This document shows positions 1 to 10,475 of a stretch of 64,000 bases of DNA, piece by piece; the first letter of the stretch is position 1, and each line of letters begins with the position of its first letter. Source of the DNA: Apiotrichum sp. Y4204 (Eukaryota; Basidiomycota; Tremellomycetes; Trichosporonales; Trichosporonaceae). A model generated the notes under the pieces. The model did no database searches. It was not told where the DNA came from and saw only the letters and a list, made by a program, of their open reading frames with translations. The translations under genes were made by a program, and so were the position numbers. The DNA lies in contig JAMYHL010000014.1 in assembly GCA_025531455.1 (NCBI GenBank), forward strand, positions 186,001-250,000. Reading direction: 5' to 3'.

Positions 1-880
1 AATTGATCGTACTGCAGGTCTGGGGATGGCCGCCAGAACTGCCAGAGGAAGGCCACGGGGATGCCATCGTTTTCCCTGGCGTCTTTCTCCCACAATGCGA
101 TCAGAAATGGCAGGAGGTCCCAGGCAGTAGGCTTGACTGCCCGGACGCGGGGGTCATCGTCATCGCCATCTTCGTCGCCATCCGCTTCGCTCCGTTCGTC
201 GACGTCGAACTGGTCATCTGCATCTTCATCGTCCAACTCTAGATCTCCGCTGGAGCGCCGAGAGCGACGCTTGGAGTCGCGACGCGGAGGGCGGCGGTTC
301 CTTCCTGGGGCCTTGTCCCCTTCAAAGGCGTCCTCTTCCCGCCATTCATCCCATTTCTCCATCTCCTCCGCCATTTCGTCCTTCGTACGCTTATAGAGGA
401 GAGCCCACACGCCATCGGACTCGCAACTTTCCATGCGCACTCGGACACGGCGCGAGAAATGGCGACGAAGGTTGTCGGCATGGTTCGGCCAGTCAATCCA
501 CTCCTGGCGTTCAACAGACGGTATCAACGGGGCTAGAGTCCCCGCCTTGTGGAGACTGAGGAGGCGGTAGAGCAGAGAGAGTGCCGAGGGTACGAACACG
601 GTGTTCTGGTCGGCGGCGGCAGACGGCATGAGCACCAGATACAGGAGCAACTGGAAGTGGTTTCTGGAGTTAGACAGCTGAGATTTGTTCACGACTAACA
701 CTCTGGGGATGTGGTTTTCCACGATGAGCGCGTCTATTGCCTGTAGTGCCCCGCTGACTTCCTGTCAGTATGTACGTCCTCGGATGACCCTCTATCACAC
801 CCACCAGACTGCCGCAGCTGCGCCTGGATCAGCTCTGCCCAGTTCCCAGGCTGGTCAATAAGGGGTTCTTTTGAGTCCAT
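1..880 (-). CDS. Unknown protein, 3' end cut off by the window edge
   Basis: Reading from the start codon at 880 leftwards, the frame runs through one probable intron (734-804, donor GTGGGT, acceptor ATAG) and then stays open to the window edge, about 260 residues without a stop. The first exon starts MDSKEPLIDQPG. After a hydrophobic stretch (VLVVN, LLLYLVLMPSA) come a Trp-rich segment (QEWIDWPNH), an Arg-rich segment (RRHFSRRVRVRM), a charged coiled-coil-like helix (DEMAEEMEKWDEWREE), a basic patch and a long acidic Asp/Glu run. The last visible part is conserved-looking (AWDLLPFLIALWEKDARE). I do not recognise the family. The basic/acidic alternation suggests a nuclear or nucleolar protein, which is inference only. 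It is transcribed divergently from clathrin light chain across about 360 bp. Confidence 0.6.
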
Positions 881-1236
881 CGCGGCATTGGTGAGAGTGA
901 AACGATGGCGTAGAAGGGAGAATGCGAGTGATGCACGAGATGAATCCAGATAATACGACGAACACGTTTCAGAACGATCTGGACAATCTACAATCTGGAC
1001 GCGTCGCGCACAAACAACCTCCACCGCAGCTCAACAGGGTCCATCGGCTGCCACAATCCGGTAATACCGGTCATACTGATAGCCACGTGGAAACGCCACG
1101 CGTCATCCGCGCTGATCGCCGCTGTCATTCATGTCGTCGTCGACAACCTCCATCGAGGCATCCACAACAGCAAACGACACACAACGTCAACTGCTGCAAC
1201 AACACTCTTCTCTCCACCATCACCCCCATCACCATC
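881..1236. other. Divergent intergenic region
   Basis: Shared upstream region between the left-edge gene (minus) and clathrin light chain (plus). It contains a CACGTG E-box-like hexamer near 1083 and a C/T-rich leader just before the clathrin start codon. No TATA box is evident. Confidence 0.4.
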
Positions 1237-2385
1237 ATGTCCGACGACCCCACCGCCGACTTCCTCGCCCGCGAAAAGGCCATTCTTGGTGGGTAGCTGA
1301 TTACACATTTGACTGAGCTGACCACAGGCGACGACGCTGACCTGTTCGCGTCCGGCAATGTGCCCTCCGCACCGTCCGGCATGGACTCGTTCCCCGACCT
1401 GAGTGAGTCCGACCGGACCATTCCTGCTGTATCTTCACTCACATTAGCCGCCACAACGTCCCGTGGATCTCAGGCGGAACGCACTCCGTCGCCGGCCAAG
1501 CCGTCGGGTATGGACGCCTTCCCTGCGCTCGACGACGACCTTCTCGGTGGCGGCGGTGGTAGCTCAGACGTCCGCGTCACTGGGCACAGCGGCCTCGGAG
1601 AGGACCCGGAGCTTGAGAAGTTTGAGTCGGCGTTCCCTGACATCTCGAGCGATGTCCCAACCACGGTGAGTATCTGCGCCGTGCGCACGGGATTGAACGG
1701 CCATCACTGCACGACTGGGGACAAGACCTCTGTACTAACTTCAGGCCACCAAGGACCTTGAGCCCCAGCCGTACGGCACCTCTCCGTACCCGCCGACAGC
1801 TGCGCCCCAGGCGCGCCCGGCATCCTCGATCCTCCCCACGCCGCAGTTTACCAACACGCTGCCCGAGACCGAGGACGACACGGAACCGATCATCGAGTGG
1901 CGGGAGCGCCAGGCCAAGGAGATCGAGGAGCGCAACGCGGCTGCCAAGGCAAAGCGCGAGGAGATGGCCAACAAGGCTGAGAAGGCCATTGACCAGTTCT
2001 ACGAGGACTACAACAAGGAGAAGGAGAAGAACATCCGCGAGAACAAGGAGAACGAGAAGGAGTTTGTCGAGAAGCTCAAGGACGACCTTGCAAAGGGCAC
2101 CGCGTGGGAGCGCGTCACCGACATCATTGGTCTGGAGAACTCTCGTGAGTGGAAAGAAGTGGGGGATTGGACCTGGTCGTATCATCCTGTCACGCTGGTG
2201 ACGTTGTGCACCCTACGTACCACCATTCCTGCCACTCTTCATCTCCTTGCGGTTTCACTAACATCTCAGAGTCCAAGACGATTCGTCCTGTCGTTGGCGG
2301 CGGCGCCGATCTGACTCGCATGAAGGAGATCCTCCTCACGCTCCGTCGCGAGGGCGACAAGGCGCCGGGCGCCGCGGGATTCTAA
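1237..2385 (+). CDS. CLC1: Clathrin light chain
   Basis: Light chain of the clathrin triskelion, which binds the heavy-chain hub and regulates coat assembly on endocytic and trans-Golgi vesicles. Exons read 1237-1288, 1328-1402 (a 45-nt in-frame intron 1403-1447 is likely), 1448-1665, 1745-2144 and 2270-2385. The N-terminus MSDDPTADFLAREKAILG followed by DDADLF is typical. Two copies of SGMDSFPDL/SGMDAFPAL lie in the Gly/Ser-rich N-terminal half. The central heavy-chain-binding helix starts at IIEWRERQAKEIEERN and continues as a long Lys/Glu coiled coil. The C-terminal DLTRMKEILLTLRREGD is the family's conserved tail. The start ATG is preceded by a pyrimidine-rich leader. Length (about 230 aa) and order of elements fit fungal CLC1. 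Confidence 0.93.
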
Positions 2386-3587
2386 TAGACATCCAACTGA
2401 TCTTAGAGCGGCGTGCCGCGGCGCCCGGCAAGTCTGAGCGTCGAGAAGTCTTGATTTGAGAACGCACGCCGGACCTGCGCGGAGCCGTTCCGCGACGCCG
2501 AGAGCGCTTGTATAGCCCTGAGGGGACACTTATGACATCGATGGTATGAGCCGGGACGAGGACAGCTTGGCACCATGGCGCTTGTGGGGACTGAAGGCAG
2601 AGCCACCAACCAACCCAGAACTAACTAAAGAGACTAAAGAGTAGCCCGAACGATTGTGAACGGATGTTCTGTCGACTTCGTTTGGGGCTCCTGATGTGTT
2701 GGCCGAGCTAGACGTCCGGGCTTGTGTAAAGCTGAGAATTGTTCCATTACTGTTGAGAGACAGAGTCTTATGAGGCTGCAGTGGCGATTATCTTCACTAT
2801 GTCAGACCTTACTTCTTGGCCTCATAAGTCAATCGGCCATAGGAACAGGGCTATGGAACCCTGTTTCTTCCTGCCGCTGGATACTGGCACACTGGTTGTG
2901 GGGACCAGCAGGCACCACGGGTATCAGACTGGGTATCAGGCTAAAGCATCGTTCGCACATAGGGATTCCTGCGGTCGTTTAGCAACAACGCCGAGACGCT
3001 ATTCGTGTTCCCAACGGAAAACATGAAAGACCCAGGTGTCGGTGCTCGCCCTACCCTTGACTTGCTTATCACTGCTGTAGTTGTATCTGTGGAATACACC
3101 GTTATCTCCCTCTCGCGATCTCGCACCCAAGTGACGTATGTAGTGCGATGCATGTAGTGAGATGTTGGTGTGTCCGCACTGCGGCCGGAGTGCGAAGTGC
3201 TGGTACGCTTCCCGCTTGGTCCGCATTGTGCGGCGGCCATAGCGATTTCCTTCGCTGCTCGCACCTCGCACCCTCATCGCAGCTCGCCCTCGTTCTCGCC
3301 CTTGCTCGCCCCGCGCCTTTGTCGTTCGCGCTACATCTCTCGCACCCGGACCCTCGATCCCTCAATGGCGCGCAAAATGCAGCGAATCCGATCGTGTGCT
3401 GCCACATGCCACACGCGCACCAGCCCAGCCAGCCATCCCTGCTCGCACCCAGATCCCAGGGTCGCCTCGGAACCTCCACCATCCCACCGCGCCACTTGTC
3501 GGCGTTTTCGAAATTTTCTGAATTATCGCCGGCGGCAAGCACCTCTGATGCTCTCGATGCGTCTGGCTGGGACGCGTGCTGGCGGGG
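2386..3587. other. Intergenic region, no gene seen
   Basis: 3' region of clathrin light chain and upstream region of the TATA-driven segment at 3588. Several overlapping open frames exist on both strands, but none shows domain-like or codon-biased content. From about 3240 it becomes C-rich on the plus strand. Confidence 0.4.
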
Positions 3588-3595
3588 TATATAAG
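3588..3595 (+). promoter_or_regulatory. TATA box of an apparently noncoding transcript
   Basis: A clean TATATAAG lies in a GC-rich context. About 40 bp downstream comes a canonical GTGAGT donor (from 3641) followed by a pyrimidine-rich tract ending in CTGCAG near 3747. No convincing coding frame follows, so the box may drive a spliced noncoding RNA that contains the structured element at 3804-3953. Confidence 0.4.
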
Positions 3596-3803
3596 ATGGC
3601 CAACCTGCATGTTGTGTTTCTCCAGTGACCAACTCTGTAGGTGAGTATCATACCAACTTTGGGCCCCCCCTCGACACCACCGCCGCCGACGACGACGACG
3701 ATACCCCTTCCCCCTCCTTCCCCCGGGTCTCCGCTCACGCCTGCAGGATCTCTCTACAGTCAACGTCTCTTTCTCGCTAGTTCATACTAGCCACATTTTC
3801 CAC

Positions 3804-3953
3804 GTCGAGGCGATGATATAGCCCCCTCCCGGCTCTTTCACAGAGCGCTGGCTCCCTCACGGGAGCCGCGAAGAAGCTGGCGGCGCGGACGCGCCCGACC
3901 CCCAGGGGAAGGGCAAGGCTGCGCCGTGGGCACGGGAGGGCTTTCTGATCGAC
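3804..3953 (+). ncRNA. Candidate box C/D-type structured RNA
   Basis: GTCGA (3804-3808) pairs perfectly with TCGAC (3949-3953). Just inside the 5' arm is GCGATGA (3810-3816), one base off the box C consensus RTGATGA; the 3' arm follows directly on box D, CTGA (3945-3948). This is the terminal kink-turn layout of C/D RNAs. Next inside, GCCC/TCCC (3821-3830) pairs with GGGAGGGC (3934-3941). Three hairpins follow: GCTCT/AGAGC (3832-3846), GGCTCCC/GGGAGCC with a TCAC loop (3850-3867), and GGCGCG/CGCGCC (3882-3895). A GCGATGA box C with a long internal stem resembles the 3' domain of fungal U3, but no U3 box A or box B is visible upstream, so I do not name it. Confidence 0.4.
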
Positions 3954-4749
3954 TGTGTTGTACTTTCCCTTTCCAATCCCCCAATCGACATTAATCCCCC
4001 CTTCAATGTTCTCTTCTCGCTGTACACTGTGCTCTATGCAAACCGTGAGTCTTGGCCGTCCGTGTTTGTCCCTCAACCCTCTACATGATGACCCGAGTGC
4101 ATTTGGCTTTAGGGGACTGGCGCGCCGTTAGGCAGTCGGCACCTCTGCTGAAAAACCCTCGCTACCTTAATAAACTCTTTCTGAAACGACCATCCTTCTC
4201 TTCTTTCTCTGTTGGAATGAAGCTGACGATTCTAGTGACTGTACATGACTGTGCCATGTTGCCGTTGCGCTACGAAGTGTCGCTACCTACTGACCGTTGC
4301 TAGAACAATGTATCCTGTTTCGTTATGACCCTTGACTGTCTTGAGTGCTGCTGCTTGTTGCGTCTTTGGAGATGGACTCTGTTCTCGCGTCGTTTATTTG
4401 GACAGTCCATCCCACTAATCTCGGCTGACCGCGGCCGTCCGCTTGCGGCAAGTTGCTTACATTGCCTGACCTCACTGAGTTATGTATGACTTGCACCAAC
4501 TAGTCGAGCCACGTCCTGAGTCAAGTACGAATGCATTGCAATGGTTCAGATCAAACGGCAGAACAATTAACAGAAAGCAAACAATGGCCACACCCACATC
4601 ACACGACCCTACCAGATGATAAATGATCGACTACAAGCACGGCGCGGCAACGAACACGGAGACAATTTTCACCACAGCCGAGATGAAACACAGTCGATGG
4701 GTATAGCGATTGCGAGACAGGGACAAGGGAGACAACTAGGGCTACACGG
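3954..4749. other. Intergenic region with a second weak C/D-like pair
   Basis: 3' flank of the structured element and 3' flank of the convergent peroxidase gene. It holds a perfect box C string ATGATGA (4085-4091) and a CTGA (4148-4151) but no terminal stem. There are TTAATAAA-type A/T-rich signals near 4170. No protein-coding frame is supported. Confidence 0.3.
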
Positions 4750-6013
4750 TTACGCGTGGTGCTTCTTGATAAACTCGAGGACGTTGGTCGGGCTGAAGGT
4801 TAGCTTTGCCCTTCGTTGCAACCTACTCGTTGGCCGGCTTGACGCCAAGGGCAATGTCGACCAGCTTGCCGCTGCCCTTCTCGAAGATAAAGTGGGAGCG
4901 CTTCGTGCTGCTGGGTGCCACGAACGCGCCGAGCCTGATATTAGAATGTGCAGCAGGCTGTGCAGCAGACTGTTACTCACCGCTTGATGAGCTGGCTCTC
5001 GGGGTCACAGAGCAGCTTGTAGTTGAGCGACTTCTTGTCGACCCACTGTCATTAGAGTTGCGTTAAGCGTTCCTTATCTCACCTTCTGCTGCGCCGCGGG
5101 CTTGTCCTTCGAGAGACCGTACACTTCGTAGCCCAGGGCCGCAATCTCGTCGTGGATGTCGCGGTACCCGCACGCCTGCGTTGTGCAACCGGGAGTGTCG
5201 GCCTGGAGTGAGCTCTGGACCTTCAGGCATGAATCGGGGGGATGGTTGATCCGCAAAGGCGGATGTAGCAAGACAACCTGCTGCCATCTCATCGGCCAGG
5301 TGAATGGCAACGTGTGAAGCAACGGTAAAGGATGCCATGAAGAAGGATTCCGCCTGGGATGAAAGGCAAGCCCCAAGAACAAAACATCCCAAACACGCTG
5401 AGCAAGACGCGTCTGTTTGAGACATCTGACGCGCTTCTCAGCCGGCATCACGTACCTTGGGATAGAGGAAGAACACGACGCCCTTCTCGCCGACAATCTT
5501 GGAGACATCCACGTCAGCGCCAGTGTTGTCCTGCAGTGTGATGGACGGGAGCACGTCGCCGACCGCAAGCGCGCCAGCCGCGTCCTTGGGGGCATCGGTC
5601 GTCTCCTTCTCCGCCGACTTGGGCTTATCGGCAGACTTGGGCTTATCGGCAGACTTGGGCTTGGCCGCCGACTTGGGCTTGTCCGCCGACTTAGGCTTCT
5701 CCTTCTCTGCCGACTTTGGCTTCTCGGCAGACTTGGGCTTGGCCGCTGAGACGGGCTTCTCCTTGGATGCCGGCTTGGCCTTCTTCTCCGCCGGCGCATC
5801 CTTGCTCTCGGGCGCGCCGCGCTTCCCATTCTCCGCCGGCGCGGTCTCGGCTACGGGCGCAACTGCCGCCTTGGGCGCAGCCTTGGCCTTCTTCGGTGCG
5901 GGGGCCGCGGGCGCCGCGGGCGCCGCGGGCTGGGGTCAGCACGTGTTTGGATGAGTGCGTACCTTGGGCTGGGCCGCAACGCGGGCTGAGCGGCGGGGAG
6001 CGTCTTCAGGCAT
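4750..6013 (-). CDS. DOT5: Dot5/BCP-type nuclear thiol peroxidase
   Basis: Atypical two-Cys peroxiredoxin that reduces hydroperoxides using thioredoxin. The first exon (MPEDAPRRSARVAAQPK) is followed by a 33-nt intron (5930-5962), then a long Lys/Pro/Ala/Ser tail with repeated KPKSA(D/E) units (about residues 45-130), like the nuclear Dot5 proteins. The catalytic domain starts at AGALAVGDVLPSITLQDNTG, with VVFFLYPK before a roughly 250-nt intron. The active site follows as DTPGCTTQACGYRD, containing the peroxidatic Cys and the resolving Cys five residues later, as in BCP. Further exons give YGLSKD, WVDKKSLNYKLLCDP, LGAFVAPSS and the end NVLEFIKKHHA. The last exon is reached through an intron whose donor GTAGGT overlaps an apparent stop. 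Nuclear location is inferred from the basic tail. Confidence 0.9.
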
Positions 6014-7650
6014 CTTAAAGAGAGAGTGAGAGAGGTAGAGGTAAGGAGGGGACGGATGCAGTAGATGGGAGGTATGCAATGGATGCAAAGGGTGAGATGG
6101 AGGTATAGTTAGGAGGGGATGGGACTAGGATGTGATGGATGGGCTCGGAAGGGCGAGTTATTCATGTGCATTCATTTCAAAGGCTTTGTTTGTGTCGCGG
6201 CGCACCGCGCGTACCACTCGCCGTGCCTGGCTGTTCTGGACCACCACCGGGGAATCCTGGTTCCACAATGTGCAGTGCAGGAAAGTACACGCATTCCTTC
6301 CCCATCCAGCACCAAACCCACCCCTTGGTATCACACCCATGCATCAAGCCGCTGTTTATGCATCTCCGTGGCTATCACCGTTGTGCCATCGGTGTTATGC
6401 ACGCCCACCGCCGTCGACGCGTTGCGTTCGCGGCGCGTGGGCCGAAATAGGAATGGTGAACCGGTGAATAGAATAGACAACAAACATCACTGGTGCGCTA
6501 GCGAGCTACCAGCTAGCACGACGATGGGCGATTGTGCCGGCCAGAGCCGCCCAATGCCGCATCTCGCACCAAACACCAAGTGGTGAACCCAGTGCATAAC
6601 ATCGTGGGTTCGATTCATGCATGGGGATTGTTTGGGACACACTTTTGCAGGCATACGGACGCCCATGCGGGCAAGGCCATCAGCTATCAGCTATGTTCCC
6701 GCACTCACGCGAGGTCGCGTGAGATCGTGAGACCATTCATAGTCTGGAGATCTGGAGTGTTCCCCGGTTTGACTTTGATAGTACGTAGCTGCTGTTCGTT
6801 GCTAGGAGCCACGGAGTTCTCGAAGTGAGTGCAACGTCGCCCGACAATAGTGGTGACAAATCCGAGAACGCGGGAACATTGAGCCTCTTGTCACCCCCAT
6901 GGGCATAATCTCATGTGTGGTGTAACATGCAGCAGCTGGTCGCGTCAGCAGATCTTGCCAAGTGAGCGTATGAGCATCCATGCCATCTCGCCAGATTGTA
7001 TAGCGGTTGAACAGTGAGGTCCACATCCGGGTGGCGACCAACGACAACAACCGCATCTCCACCACCGTGTTGTCGCCGACAGGGACGACTCCTCAATCAA
7101 TATCCATGATTGCTCGACGGCAGATGAGCATTGATCAGCCTCCCCACGCTTCCTTCTGAAGCGATCTTTGCCTGTAACAGGTCAGAAAGCTCGCGACACG
7201 TAACTTGGGACCTGTCAAGTTGTGTCAATGTTTCAACGTCCCGTATCATCTGGTTCTCTGGGCGAGAGCAAAGAGTGGTTGCATCTCGGCATTGTCCCAT
7301 CAACCAATGGCCACTTACAAAGCTCCTGAAACGCTCCCTGCAGGCGTTCGGGATGCTATGTATCTGAGCAACCGAAGGTGATCGATCACAGTCCCCTCTC
7401 TTGGCAAGTGGGCACCCCGGTTTTATCTATCTGGCTTGGCCTTTACACGCCAAGTGGCCAAGTGGAACGCGTCCGTACTAGTTGTGCTCTGTGCAACGAA
7501 GGTACTCATGCATCATGAGGCGAGGAGACTGTCTCCATCTGTACAAAAGTTGAGCCGTGGCAGGCGATGCGATGCCGACGACAAAAGAAGCGGGGGAGCG
7601 CCGGAATTTGAAAGTCGAATTAGAGAATCTTGCCTATAACGAGGGTGCGT
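6014..7650. other. Intergenic region, no gene recognised
   Basis: Upstream region of the peroxidase gene and 3' flank of the GPI-type protein gene. The first 110 bp are purine-rich on the plus strand (the pyrimidine-rich leader of the minus-strand gene). Short open frames on the minus strand at 6800-7300 are not supported by splice signals or family resemblance. Confidence 0.35.
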
Positions 7651-8023
7651 TTAGAAAACGAGGGCAACGACACCGATGGCAACGCCGACGGCACCAGCTG
7701 CGGCAGTGCCCATGTAGGGGGCGAGCGAAGGCATGGCGCCGCTGTTTCCGCCAGCGGCGCTCTTGACACCAGAAGCGGCGCTACCGGCGCCGGAAGTGGC
7801 GGCGCCAACGATCGAACCGGCGCCGGAAGTGGCGACGTTGACAACCGAGCCGATGGCTGAGGTCGCGGCGCCGGCGACAGACTCAATACCAGAGAGGACT
7901 GCGATTAGCTTGGCGAGTGGGGAGGAGAAGAAGGAATGACTCACTGTCAGCGGGCTCAGGAGCGGGCTCGGGGTTGGCGAGCGCGACGGCGACGAGGGGG
8001 GCGAGGAGAACAGCGACCTTCAT
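7651..8023 (-). CDS. Small Ala/Gly/Ser-rich GPI-type surface protein
   Basis: Predicted secreted protein of about 107 aa. The signal peptide MKVAVLLAPLVAVALA is followed by NPEPAPEPAD, then an intron (7899-7944, donor GTGAGT). The mature part is built from repeated G(A/S)GS(I/A)VGAATSGAGS-like units and ends in a hydrophobic tail GAVGVAIGVVALVF directly at the stop, preceded by small residues. That is the pattern of a GPI attachment signal. No cysteines and no enzymatic domain. Known fungal proteins of this build sit in the cell wall or membrane as structural or shielding proteins; the specific role is unknown. Transcription probably starts from the TATA box about 100 bp upstream. Confidence 0.75.
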
Positions 8024-8122
8024 GTTGGGCAAAAGAGGATGTGCGGTGAGGAGAGTAAGAGAGCAGAGAAGAGTGAAGGGGTTGGATCAAGTGGTTATGA
8101 GGGAGAAGGTCAAGTGTGGGCG

Positions 8123-8130
8123 TATTTATA
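8123..8130 (-). promoter_or_regulatory. TATA box of the small surface protein gene
   Basis: TATAAATA on the minus strand, 100 bp upstream of the start codon at 8023, at a usual distance for a fungal core promoter. Confidence 0.6.
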
Positions 8131-9970
8131 CAAAAAGAGACACAAGGTTGTGTGTGGGGCCGCAGCGGGGAGCGGAATTTGGGACTCGGTCAACTCGAGG
8201 AGCAATAGGCACAACAGCACAGCCCAAGCAGGCGCAGAGGGTGCCCGCGTCCCACTACGCACTGCGGTCCGACGGCAGAGGCGCTTTGCGCCTGCCGGCA
8301 GCATGGCAGCAGAAGGTAGAGTATAGAGTGGGGCGTGCAGTTGCTTTGCTCTGCTCCAAGCGCCGAAGGCCGAGTAGGGACGGGGCCGTAGGGGTTACCC
8401 CGCCGCTCCCGTCTGACACTCACTCGGCGGCTGGGCGCGCTGGGCGCTGGTACACAGTACACTACATGTGACCGAGCTGCAGAGCTGCAGGGCAGAGGCG
8501 GGTCACAGCTCGTAGATTGTAGACAGCTGACAGCAGGAGTTCGGTAAACAACACGTCAAAACCCAATTCATCCCGCCCGTGTCGCCCTTTCAGTCTGAAC
8601 AGATGATGACACCACGATGAGTGGATGGAGTGGACGAGGACTGGTGAGGCCCAACACCTCGCCCAAGCACCCCAAAGGTGCCATGCTGGGTGCTGTTTGC
8701 GTTTGGGTTATCTCTCTCTCTTTCTCTCTCTTACGCTCTCGTCCCTGTCTCTCTCTCGTCCCGCTCTGTGTGGAAGGGGGAGGGTCGTCCCTTTGTCCGT
8801 TGCATCATCCAGATCTGAATCGAGGAATTTCTGTCATAATCTGGGCCCTGAAAATGCGCAGTCATAATGACGTCAAGAGAGCGTAGACGCAGGCCAAATG
8901 CCTCAAGACTATCAGACTTTGCATGCCTCGCGCGCTCGCAGGTCGCAGGCCGCAGGATCGCTTCCCGCATGATAGCTCTCTATACTCGGCGAGACGGTTG
9001 CATCGGCTGTGCCTCGCAGAGAGTGTAGAATGATGATGCGCGCATCGCAGTTCAAGCTTCAAGCGTGAATGGGTGCATTAATTCGACGTAATCGGACCCA
9101 GCATGCGGAAGCGGTATGTGGCGTGCATGGCGTGTGGCGGACCGTTCGGAAGCCCCCAAACCCGCGGAGAATAAACACGCACCATACTGCTCCAGCTGCA
9201 CAAGGGTCACCATATCTGCGATTTGGGTGCTCAATTGCTCAACACCGGAGAAATGTGGCGCCACACCACAAGCGTTTATCAGCAGTGGCAAGTAACACAT
9301 CGCAGCCAGAAGGAAGCTTGTAGTGTTGTGCGTCGCTGATAACGCCGGTTGCCTTTGGCTGCTTCGCAGTTCCGCAGATCCGTAACGGCCGCGCACCGCA
9401 CGGCCTCGCGCATCTGTGGAGTCTGGGTCCAGGCTGGGTGTCGACCATTATACACGACGCGATCGCATCGCGACGGTGATCCTGTCCCTGTCCCCCAGAA
9501 TCGCGGCCGCGACGATCAGGAGTTTAGGGTCTGACATTCGCTTTGGAAGCCGTGCAATTGGGCGGTACGGACTGTCACGCCAACGCTAGCCCATAGGCGA
9601 CGTGGACGGCGGGACAACGGGATACTGAGCACCAATGGACGGTCAGACGCTGCGCGATACGCAGACGGACCCACATGAAACCGTATCTCGGATATCTCGG
9701 ATATCTCGGATGCACAGTCCCTCAGAGACGTCGGATCTCGGCACTGCTCTCGGCCGTCGGAACGCAGTGTCGGCGAACTTGTGTCTTAGCACTGCATCTC
9801 GCAGCCACGATCACATGGAGTGGTGGCGGTGAGCCCAGTGGCGAGAAACATATCTTGGGCATTCCCCATTTCTAGACATTGAAACATGGTTGCTGTCAGC
9901 TCAAGAGGGTTGTTAACTTACTGAGTGAGTACCAAAAACTCGCATCAATGTCCATGGTATACCATGCCTA
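8131..9970. other. Intergenic region, mostly featureless
   Basis: About 1.8 kb upstream of the small surface protein gene. It contains a CT-rich simple stretch at about 8705-8760 and one short tandem repeat (9684-9710). Open frames here look random. No RNA gene or mobile element is visible. Confidence 0.35.
9684..9710 (+). repeat. Three perfect 9-nt tandem repeats
   Basis: TATCTCGGA is repeated three times without mismatch in otherwise unique sequence. Confidence 0.8.
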
Positions 9971-10014
9971 TTAGTAGTAAGAGTCAAACTATCTACCGAC
10001 TGATATAACGAGGC
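9971..10014 (-). pseudogene. 5' half of a tRNA-Lys(CTT) gene, broken in the intron
   Basis: These 44 bases are identical to the 5' half of the intact tRNA-Lys(CTT) genes in this window: acceptor strand GCCTCGT, D arm, anticodon stem TTTGA, anticodon CTT and the first intron bases CTACTAA. Identity stops inside the intron. The 3' half (TCAAA, T arm, ACGAGGC) is absent and replaced by unrelated sequence starting with the 14-nt perfect palindrome CATGGTATACCATG (9953-9966). It keeps the intron, so it derives from the gene or pre-tRNA, not from mature tRNA. Confidence 0.85.
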
Positions 10015-10389
10015 TTCGACGGAGGCGAAAAATCGCGGTCTGGGTCGTCTGCGAGCCCTCCAGGATAGATGGATGTCGATGGTGATGAGGCTGACAGTTT
10101 AGGGTGCTGACCAGCTGTTTGTCCTTGTTCACTCATCTTCTAATGGACTGAGGGCGTCCCATTGGGTTGCAGCTGACAAGGGTGACGATCTGGCTCCATT
10201 GCGCCATGCTCTCCGCCCCTCCGGCTCTCATGTTGGTTGGCGAACTCGCGGACAGACAACACTTGCAACTCTGTGTCGCCACAGTCTCTGTAACCAAGTC
10301 GATATGAGCTCAATATCACCCACTCGATCTCCTGTCGCGCCTGTCGCCGAGTGTGAAAAAGCAACACCAGATCTCGCGATCTGGCAGGC

Positions 10390-10475
10390 TCTCCCAACCC
10401 TGATTCGAACAGGGGACCGACGGATTTGCAGGTAACCATTACAGTCCGGCGCTCTACCAACTGAGCTATTGAGAG
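10390..10475 (-). tRNA. tRNA-Tyr(GTA) with a short intron
   Basis: The acceptor stem CTCTCAA pairs with TTGGGAG, discriminator A. Then come T8-A9, D arm GCTC/GAGC with the A-box AGTTGGTAGAGC, an anticodon stem around CTGTAA with anticodon GTA, an intron of about 12 nt at the canonical position, and T arm CCCTG/CAGGG with TTCGAAT. An oligo-T terminator lies about 30 bp downstream on the minus strand (TTTTT near 10356). The C1-G72 start is the usual tyrosine identity pair in fungi. Confidence 0.92.

Noticed and set aside
3804..3953. Naming the structured RNA U3 snoRNA
   Set aside because: Box C and the long stem fit, but no box A (GGATCATTTC-like) or box B is found in the 200 bp upstream and the distance is too short.
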